The position numbers and the translations under genes were made by a program. From Paracamarosporium sp. OC-R06-R3 (taxonomy: Eukaryota > Ascomycota > Dothideomycetes > Pleosporales > Didymosphaeriaceae), in assembly GCA_019828545.1 (NCBI GenBank), contig JACVRA010000331.1, positions 1 through 15,962 of the forward strand: a DNA stretch of 15,962 nt, given 5' to 3'. The notes beneath the pieces are model-generated. The model saw only the letters and a list, made by a program, of their open reading frames with translations, did not search any database and had not been told where the DNA came from. Of the stretch, positions 9,311 to 15,962 are shown in pieces. Position 1 is the first letter of the stretch, and each line of letters opens with the position of its first letter.

Positions 9311-9508
9311 TGTTATATAAGTAGGTAAAGAGTACTTATTTTTACCCTACATAGGATATTAGGGCCTATTAGGCCCCAACGGGACACGTTAAGTAATAAG
9401 GGGTTATATTATACTAGAGCTAACAAAAATAGTTAGCTAGTAATTTATTTATTCTATAATTTATTATTGATTTCTTTAAGTTAAGTCTACATTACTACTA
9501 CCTGTAAC
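9311..9508 (+). repeat. 198-bp LTR-like repeat A, weakly mutated copy
   Basis: It opens TGTTATATAAGTAGG and ends CCTGTAAC, like a copia-type LTR of form TGTTA...TAAC(A). An equally long copy (A', 13266-13463) lies in the same orientation. A keeps five CA and three TG dinucleotides; A' keeps none, having TA or another derived base at those places. A contains the palindrome GGCCTATTAGGCC (9363-9375). No target-site duplication is visible: the left neighbour is gypsy gag and the right neighbour is a transposase fragment. It could be an LTR, a solo LTR at a rearrangement junction, or another short repeat. Confidence 0.7.
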
Positions 9509-9524
9509 GTGACATTAAAGTAGA

Positions 9525-10400
9525 GTAGCTAAGGCACTTTATTAAATATATAATAGAGTATAAAGTAGGTATATATTAACTACTTATACTTAATAGTTAT
9601 AAGAATTATAACTTACTTAAATTTTAAGTACTTTATAAGAAGAATAATATTTATACTCTTTATATACTACTATATTTATTATACCTTTTATAATTACTTA
9701 ACGTAGACTACTTTTTACTATTAAAGTATATATATAGCTATTAAATTATAAGGCTAATTTATAATTATATTAATTATATTATTAAGTTAAAGTTTTTATT
9801 AGTTTTTTATATAGTTAATAAGTAGTCTATTATAAAGAAAAATATTTATATAAGCTTTTAAGGTACTAGTCTAGTACTATATAATTTTTATAGAGTAATA
9901 TTAAAGCTTAATATAAAGTTTTATATACTAATACTATTTATATTAATGACTATACTTTAGAAAGCTTAAATACTAAGTAATATATATAAGTTAAAGGCTT
10001 AATTAACGTTAATATATAAGAGAATATAAAGGTATTAAAGCTTATTACTTACTTCTATTATTAAAAGGCTTAATTAGCTTAAAAAAGGCTCTATAATAGT
10101 AATATATAAGATAGTATTAATATATTATTAAATTAAAAGCCTTAAAAAAGTAAATAAGGCTACTATAATATATAAAAAGTATAAAAAGAAGTAAATATAA
10201 TAGTAAAATACTTTAATAAAAATAAAAGTAAAGAAAATTATTACTTAAAAAAAGGTTAAGTAGTAGCTTAAAAAAGAAATATATTAAAATAAAGTATAAT
10301 TAAATATTAATTAATAGGCTTTTATATACTATAAACTTTATAAAGAGACTAGCTATAACTTATAAATATATAAAAAAGATATTAAAGATTTATTTTAATT
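9525..10400 (+). pseudogene. Fot1/pogo-like transposase, C-terminal half (fragment B)
   Basis: A DDE transposase of the Tc1/mariner superfamily, pogo/Fot1 group. In one frame it gives HFIKY (9535), then L-L-I-L-N-S-Y-K-N-Y (around 9592), where the family has LLILDGHxSH. Next come the family's PPHSSHLLQPLDVG region as LLYLLYLL-stop-LLNVDYF (about 9670-9710), FxGTSLV (about 9865) and a Lys-rich tail. Both catalytic Asp codons seen (9592, 9700) read Asn. A C-terminal CX2CX4HX4C knuckle follows at 10330-10371, all four ligands reading Tyr. The N-terminal half is missing: similarity starts right after repeat A. Its 3' flank was later hit by the pogo element at 10418. Confidence 0.85.
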
Positions 10401-10417
10401 TAATATAATATATTTTA

Positions 10418-10475
10418 CTACTAAGTTAGTTAAACTACTAAGTTAATTAAACTACTAAACTAGTTACTTTTTCTT
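10418..10475 (+). repeat. Left TIR of the pogo element, with 17-bp subrepeats
   Basis: Three near-copies of CTACTAAGTTAGTTAAA lie at 10418-10434, 10435-10451 and 10452-10467, followed by ACTTTTTCTT-like sequence. The reverse complement of 12223-12280 aligns without gaps; differences are mostly transitions. Iterated motifs in a TIR are usually transposase-binding sites. Confidence 0.88.
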
Positions 10476-10529
10476 AGTATTATAAATACTATATATAAAA
10501 AGTAAATTTATTTATAATTATTTATAAAA

Positions 10530-12205
10530 CCTTTATATAATATACTTATATTAGATTCTTTATTATCTTCTTTATTCTTTTAGTATATATAAGTATTATA
10601 TTTAGCTTTTTTATAGTTTTTATAGTACTATTAATTTAATAAAGTCTATATATTATAATAGCTACTATAAGCTTTTTTAGATAATTAAGATACTACCTAT
10701 ACCTTAAAAGTTATATATAATATACTAGTATTATAGTTTATAATTTTACTAATTTAAATATACTTTTTTTTATACCCTTTATACTTAATTATTTTTATTA
10801 ATTACTTTTTAAGCTTTTATATATAGGCCTTTATAAGGATATTTTTATAAAATATCTCCTTAACTTCTTTTATAAGCTTAAAGAAGCCTTCTTAGGCTAT
10901 ACTTAGTAATTATATAAAGAATTCCTTTACTAGCTTTAACTATAATTTAAATTTATATATATTACTTAGTATTTTTAACTACTATAGTATTTCTAGTAGA
11001 GGTAGTTCTAGTAAAGTATATAATTATATATTAAAATAATTAAAAATAATCTATATATTAATAGAGACTAGTCTAGCTACTTAAAAGGCCTTTTTATAGT
11101 TTTTATATATAAATACGTTAAAAAATATATTTTTAAAGGCTAAAAGAAAGCCTTTTTTATTAATATAATAAATATATTTATATATTAAGTCTTATATATA
11201 CTATAAGTACTTTAGCTTTAATAGTAAAAAGTATACTATATTAAGTAATTAAAGTATATATAATAAATATAAAAGTATATAGAGTGTAAAGATTTTTTAT
11301 ATAAAATAGTAATTCTTAAACTCTTAGTTTAAATAGCTCTTATAGCTATTAAGAATAAGTAGCCTATATAACTCTACTTAATATCTTTTTATATATTTAT
11401 TAAAGTGCTTTAACTACTTAAACTTAAGTGCATTATTTATCTAGCCGTTCTTAAAAACTAAGAGCTTTTAATTATATAATATAAAAGCTTCTTTATATTA
11501 TATAAAAATATAGATACGTTTTTTATAAATAATAAATAATAGAGTTATATATTTAGTAATGTAAATACTTTAAATAATTATAACCTATTCTTAATTACTT
11601 AGCTATATAAGAGTAGGTTTATTATAACGTTTTAAGTTTATAATAACTTTTATAGAGTTAATTATACCTATTTAAAAGCCTATCTTATTAAAGTTATAAA
11701 TATTATTATTATAAATACTATACTTTACTTTTATATCTTATATAAGTTAAAACTATACGTTAATAACCTTTAAATTTTTTTAAAGTATTCTTTAGTAGTC
11801 CTTTACTTAATTAAAAGCTATTTTAAGCTTTTATATATATAATATAAACTATATAGGCTAGTTTTTACCTATTAGTATTTTATTTTATATAGCTAGTATT
11901 TTATCTACTATATTTACTACCTTATATAACTAGAGTATAAATTTTTATAAGTTTAGGTTTAAAATATATTATATAATTATTTACTCTTTAGTTACTATAA
12001 GCTTTAAGTAGTTTAATTAGGTTTAGGATTGAAATAAAATTTTATAAAGTTAATTAAAGAGCTATTAGTATTATATATTAAAAGCTACTACAGCGTATTA
12101 TATACTTTAAATTTGGCCTAAAGTATAAACCTAAAGTATAAGATTAATTCTACTTTCTTATTAAAATAAATTAATTATATATTATTAATATATTGTCTTA
12201 CGTAT
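10530..12205 (-). pseudogene. Degenerate pogo-like transposase (minus strand)
   Basis: On the minus strand one frame carries HFNKYIKRY, then L-L-I-L-N-S-Y-K-S-Y (Asn codon at + 11348-11350, family LLILDGHxSH), then K-I-F-T-L-Y-I-L-L-Y-L-L-Y-I-L followed by L-L-N-I-V-Y-F (Asn codon at + 11240-11242, family LLQPLDVGCF). A KKAF...LVSIN segment comes near 11090, and a CX2CX4HX4C knuckle at + 10624 down to 10583 with all ligands Tyr. These motifs stay in phase over about 770 bases. The N-terminal DNA-binding part (about 11800-12200) is too eroded to identify with confidence. The start is a guess at an ATA (from ATG) near 12205. Catalytic Asp to Asn plus stops make it inactive. Confidence 0.82.
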
Positions 12206-12222
12206 AAAGAGTTGGTATTATT

Positions 12223-12280
12223 AAAAAAAAGTAGCCAACTTAATAATTTAGCCAACTTAATAATTTAACCAACTTAATAG
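12223..12280 (-). repeat. Right TIR of the pogo element
   Basis: Inverted partner of 10418-10475. On the + strand it shows three spaced copies of CCAACTTAATA-type sequence. It keeps CCAAC where the left TIR has been altered to AGTTAATT or AGTTAGTT, so this end is slightly less mutated. Confidence 0.88.
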
Positions 12281-12282
12281 TA

Positions 12283-12530
12283 GAATATATTAGTATTTAT
12301 ATTTTATTATTTTATTATATTATTAAGATAGATTACTTTAAAGGTATAAAAATTTATAAAGTAATATATTTACTTATTTAGTATACTTACTTACTAAGTA
12401 TATTATAGGCTTTAAATATTAAGAATAATTAAAGAGTATATAATAAAATAACTAAAAGTAAATTATAATTATTTAAAGTATTAATATAATAAAGTAGGTA
12501 ATTCTACTCTTTATTATTTTTTAAAGTAAG
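12283..12530. other. A+T-rich gap with two hairpins, no gene recognised
   Basis: This stretch lies between the pogo element and transposase fragment B'. It contains an inverted repeat with arms ATTACTTTA / TAAAGTAAT (about 12332-12365) and another with arms TAGTATACTTA / TAAGTATATTA around a 5-base loop (12379-12405). It may hold the 3' end of the element that carries fragment B or the 5' part of the B' element. Confidence 0.4.
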
Positions 12531-13260
12531 TATTACCTTTTTATATAATATTATAAGAAAGATTTATTTTATAATTAAGTTATTAAAGTTTTTAAAAATA
12601 GTTAAATAATAAATAAGCTTTATTTATATTAGGTAAAGCACTTTAATAAGTATATAAAGAAGTATATTATTAGTATAACTTACTTAAATTTTAATAGTAC
12701 TATAAGGATAATAAGATTATTACTCTTTATATACTTTTATATTTATTATACCTTTTATAGCTACTTAATATAGGCTATTTTATACCTTTAAAAAAGGTAT
12801 ATCGGTATTAAGCTAAAAATCTAATATTTAATTATATTAATTATATTATTAAAATTAAGTTTTTACTTTACTTTTTTATAGCTTTTTATACTTTAATTAC
12901 TAAACGTAATATTTAAGAAGGCTTTTAAAGCGCTAGCTTAGTTTCTCTTAATTTAAAAGCTATAATATTAAAGCTTAATATAAGGTTATATACTCTATTA
13001 CTTTATATTATATATAATAGTACGTAGTAGTTATAAATATTAAGTAATACTCTAAAATTAAAGTCTTAATTAATACTTATAAAATAGAGAATTTAAAGGT
13101 ATAGAAATAGTTTACTATTTAATATAGTTAATACTTTTAAGAAAATAGTAAAGGGCGTAGTAATAATAGGTATATAGGCTAATATTAATATAAAAATAAA
13201 TTATTAAGCTTTAAGTAACTAATAAAACTACTACGTAGTATAAATTATATAAAAAAAAGT
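12530..13260 (+). pseudogene. Second Fot1/pogo-like transposase fragment (B')
   Basis: Homologous to fragment B from 12636 on (CACTTTAATAAG against 9535, TATACTTTTATATTTATTATACC against about 9660). The translation gives VKHFNKY, then LLLYLLYLL-like and LLNIGYFIPLKK (family PLDVGCFxPLK), with the Asp codon at 12767-12769 reading Asn. Between these points it is a net 37 bases shorter than B; the gap removes the first catalytic-Asp segment (LLILDGH) and shifts the frame. Its C-terminal tail is cut at about 13260 by repeat A', before the position where B has its zinc knuckle. Upstream of 12636 the assignment to this gene is an inference from plausible in-frame residues. Confidence 0.75.
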
Positions 13261-13265
13261 ATATA

Positions 13266-13463
13266 TATTATATAAATAAGTAAAAAGTACCTATTTTTAC
13301 CCTATATAAAATATTAAGGCCTATTAGGCCTTAATAAAATACGTTAGGTAATAAGAGGTTATATTATATTAAAGCTAGTAAAAATAGTTAGCTAGTAATT
13401 TATTTATTTTATAATCTATTATTAATTTCTTTAAGTTAAGTCTCTATTACTATTACTTATAAC
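13266..13463 (+). repeat. 198-bp LTR-like repeat A', heavily mutated copy
   Basis: Same length and orientation as A (9311-9508). It starts TATTATATAAATAAG and ends CTTATAAC and contains no CA or TG at all. Where A has ACAT, CCAAC, GACACG, TTGAT and CCTGTAAC, A' has ATAT, TTAAT, AATACG, TTAAT and CTTATAAC. It keeps the palindrome GGCCTATTAGGCC (13318-13330). No target duplication is visible around it. Confidence 0.72.
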
Positions 13464-15629
13464 TTAATATTTAAATTACTTTTACTTTTATATAAGTAAT
13501 TTAGACTAACTTACTTTTATAGACTTTAAATAGATTAAATTTAAAAGTAACTAAACTACCTAAAACTCTTTTATTATAGTCTTAATAAATAATATTAATT
13601 TAATAAGTAAAAAGATATAACTAACTTTATCTTTAATAACTCCTCTTCTTTTTTATTAACTAATAATATTTTATGTTAGTTAACGCCTACTAGCATCTAA
13701 TAGCTTAAAAGAAAACTAGTTAATAATAATTATAATTAATTAAGACGTAATAGACAATAGTATATTTAATAATCTAAATATAACCTTTAAATAGCTAAGA
13801 GATAAAAAAGACGCTATAAAACTATAGTATATAAATAATATTTAATAATACTATAAGTTAAGTAATACTAGTATACTCTTTAAGTTTATATAAAATACTA
13901 TATAATAGTAAAAAGCTATAAAAGCTCTTTCTTTATAGCCATTAATATAAAAGTAGTTTTATAAATATATATAAAAAAATTATTATAATTTTAACTAGTA
14001 AAAAATTAATTATAAACTTTATTTTTAAGCTTTAAAGATATATTTTATTAATAAATAAATAAGAATTAATTATATTTTATAGTTTATCTTTAACGTCTTT
14101 TATATAACTTAAAAGACTAAAGTTTAGTTTTAATTATTAATAAATCTATTTTAAAAAGAGATATATAAGGTACTAAAGAAAAAAATACTTTAAGTATTAA
14201 AATCTCTTAAAGAATAATACTAATTAGTATATAATTAATTAAAATCGTACTAATAAAGGCTAAGTTAAGCTTTTTTAAATTTATTAAACTATTTTTAAAG
14301 CTATTAAAAAGAGTTAAAGGTTACTAATATTAAATACTAAAAGTTAAAGTTTATTAAGTATCTTTTTTTATATATTTAACAACATTTATAAATAATTTTA
14401 CTTAAACTTAAAATAATAATATTTAATATTAAGCTTTAGGCTTTAATTATATTTAAAATAAAGAAATTATTTATAATAAAGGCTATTTCTCTAGCCTAAA
14501 GATAACTACTTAAGAACTAATAGTAAAAGTTAAAAACTAAAGAAAGTAATAAACTTTAAAAGTAAATAAAAAAGCCTAGTAAGTAAAGTAATAGTTTAAA
14601 AAAAAGTAAAGTAATACTATTAAAATTTATTAAGTTTAATATTATACTAATATACTATTATTATAATAAAGTAAAATATATTTACGTAAACTATTTTATT
14701 TTTAATAAAGTAACTACCTTTAGGTTATAAAATACTAAGGTAGATAAAAAAAAGTTATACTTATTAAAAAAAATAAGTAGTAAAAGAACTTATAGTAACC
14801 TTATCTACTTATATTAATTTAATTATAAATTATATTAATTAAGTTTTAAAGTTTTATAAAATAGGCTTATTATTTAACTAGCTATATAAGTAGCTAAAAG
14901 AGATACTTACTTTTAAAGCTAAAGTTAAATAAAAGTTTATAAAAGCCTTAATAAACTTTATATCTACTTTAAACCTTCTTTCTTTAGTAAAGACTAAATA
15001 GTTAAAAGTAAATATAATACCTTTTAATAATCTACTTATAAAAGTAGTAAATAAGTTTTAAATAGTAATATATAATACTATAGTCCTTAATATAAAGCTT
15101 ATAAACTTTTAAAAATAAAAGTAAATTTAAATATTACTATTTATAGTAGTAAACTTTTTAAAGTATAATATATTTTTAAGTTTACTATAGTTTAACTAAA
15201 TAAACCTAAAGGTAAATATTATAAGTTATTAAATCTTTTTTTAAAAAAAAATTAAGAGATTATATCTCTTCTTTAAGAAAATTACTATTAAAGGTATAAA
15301 AAAATTTAATTATATACTTTAAAACTTATGTATAGTTATTTATACTTATATAGTATTAAATATAGGTAACTTAGTATTAAATAAACTTATTACCCTTAAA
15401 AAGAGACTAATACTAGATATCTACTTTAAGTTTAAAAACTTTAGCTTTAATAAAAACTATAAAGCTATACTAAATTATAATAAATATAATTTATATATAA
15501 AGCTTAAATTAAGCTAGTAACTATTATATTTTTTTATATATAACTTTATAGTTTATAAATTAAAGACTTTTTAAAAGTATATTAAAAAATACTTTATAAG
15601 AGGTTAAATTTATTACTTAAAATTATAAT
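13464..15629. other. Unassigned, heavily RIP-mutated region
   Basis: About 2.2 kb without a motif I can tie to a family on the + strand; on the minus strand I looked only briefly. I looked for copia and LINE reverse transcriptase boxes, integrase and transposase motifs and found none that convinced me. It lacks CA and TG like its neighbours, so it was probably also a repeat, because RIP acts on duplicated DNA. Its most coding-like part is about 15320-15516. It runs into repeat D2 without a visible border. It may be the body of the element whose end is repeat D. Confidence 0.4.
15320..15516 (+). pseudogene. Short open stretch of unknown protein
   Basis: A frame of about 64 codons without a stop, unusually long for this window, gives residues such as NLCIVIYTYIV and RLILDIYFKFKNFSF. 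It ends at TAG TAA, which could be former Gln or Trp codons, because plausible residues continue beyond. It keeps one of the few TG dinucleotides (TTATGT at about 15327). I recognise no domain. It could equally be a chance opening in A+T-rich DNA. Confidence 0.25.
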
Positions 15630-15855
15630 AAGGCTAAGACGTGGTAATATATATAATATTTTTACTTATAAATACTAAACTAGATAAAAATTAACTACTA
15701 AAGTTAATACTAAGTTTAATATAAATCTTTATATATATTATATTATATAAAAATACTTGGCTTAAGTATTCTTATATATACCTTTTAATATAAATAAGAG
15801 AAGCTATATAGTATTAGTTTTAAAAATAGAGTACCTACCTTATTATAAAAATCTT
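15630..15855 (+). repeat. Dispersed repeat D, copy 2
   Basis: Matches 183-344 in the same orientation. It opens AAGGCTAAGACGTGG (AAGGCTAAAACGTAG at 183), then has about 50 bases missing from copy 1, then matches closely to about 15855. It keeps CTTGGCTTAAG where copy 1 has CTTAGCTTAAG. Beyond 15855 the two differ because copy 1 is joined to gypsy sequence. Confidence 0.6.
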
Positions 15856-15962
15856 TAGTAGAAGTATTAATCTTCTTTATAAAAAAAAAAATAATAGCCT
15901 TAAACTTTATATAAATTATTAAAAACTTACTAAAATTATAATTAAAAACTATAAATCTCTTC
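15856..15962. other. Right edge, probable continuation of the element holding repeat D
   Basis: The last 107 bases have no counterpart elsewhere in the window and no recognisable gene. The reading frame through repeat D continues with plausible residues, so this may be the next part of the same degenerate element. Confidence 0.3.

Larger units (their letters stand above)
10418..12280 (-). mobile_element. Complete 1863-bp pogo/Fot1-like DNA transposon
   Basis: Bounded by 58-bp terminal inverted repeats (10418-10475 and 12223-12280) and flanked on both sides by TA (10416-10417 and 12281-12282), the target duplication expected of Tc1/mariner elements. The length fits the Fot1/pogo group (about 1.9 kb). 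The transposase remnant reads on the minus strand. It lies in the 3' flank of fragment B in opposite orientation, so it inserted after B was in place. All coding sequence is RIP-mutated. Confidence 0.9.

Noticed and set aside
9305..9515. Target-site duplication around repeat A
   Set aside because: The bases before A (GTATAT) and after it (GTGACA) do not match, even allowing for C-to-T and G-to-A changes.
12080..12125. Helix-turn-helix at the N-terminus of the minus-strand transposase
   Set aside because: A loosely HTH-like segment exists, but it is out of phase with the catalytic motifs and too eroded to claim.
12332..12405. Rho-independent terminators
   Set aside because: The hairpins are A+T-rich, lie in degraded eukaryotic DNA and have no adjacent gene; inverted repeats are expected often at this composition.
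13837..13860. Copia-type reverse transcriptase box (YVDD) at a TATATAAATAAT sequence
   Set aside because: The flanking residues do not fit RT, and TATATAAATAAT is common in such DNA.
1..15962. A mitochondrial or naturally A+T-rich genome (for example apicomplexan)
   Set aside because: The A+T bias comes with specific loss of CA/TG, and decayed fungal-type retrotransposon and Fot1/pogo sequences are readable through it. RIP explains both the bias and the stops.

Overview
This window looks like a block of dead transposable elements in an A+T-rich compartment of a filamentous ascomycete genome (Pezizomycotina). Roughly three quarters of the bases are A or T by eye. The dinucleotides CA and TG are almost missing and TA is in great excess, while CT, CC, GC and some CG remain. 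That is the footprint of repeat-induced point mutation (RIP, C-to-T on either strand, preferring CpA). Glutamine and tryptophan codons have become TAA/TAG throughout, and I see no intact gene, tRNA or rRNA.

Layout: bases 1-182 are a more G+C-rich, less mutated edge. Bases 183-344 are a short repeat (D1) found again near the other end (D2, 15630-15855). Bases 345 to about 6925 hold a Ty3/gypsy chromovirus (copy 1): gag, zinc knuckle, protease, reverse transcriptase, RNase H, integrase, chromodomain, 3' non-coding DNA and 3' LTR, with no 5' LTR in view. A spacer with a 33-bp minisatellite follows. Copy 2 of the same family (7404-9310) has its 5' LTR, leader and gag, and stops abruptly at 9310.

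Bases 9311-13463 are a mosaic. A 198-bp LTR-like repeat (A) is followed by the C-terminal half of a Fot1/pogo transposase (B, + strand). Then comes a complete 1863-bp pogo-like element in the opposite orientation (10418-12280, 58-bp TIRs, TA target duplication), a third transposase fragment (B', + strand), and a second copy of the 198-bp repeat (A'). Bases 13464-15629 are heavily mutated DNA that I could not assign.

The elements do not work together; they are layers of insertion and decay. Decay was mainly by point mutation: pol keeps one reading frame from 2236 to about 5645, and B and the pogo element each keep one frame between their catalytic and zinc-knuckle motifs, although catalytic residues are destroyed. 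Repeat A (9311-9508) keeps eight CA/TG dinucleotides where A' keeps none, so A was probably mutated less or arrived later. The most interesting protein feature is a CX2CX4HX4C zinc knuckle at the C-terminus of two divergent pogo-like transposases, with all four metal-ligand codons turned to tyrosine in both.
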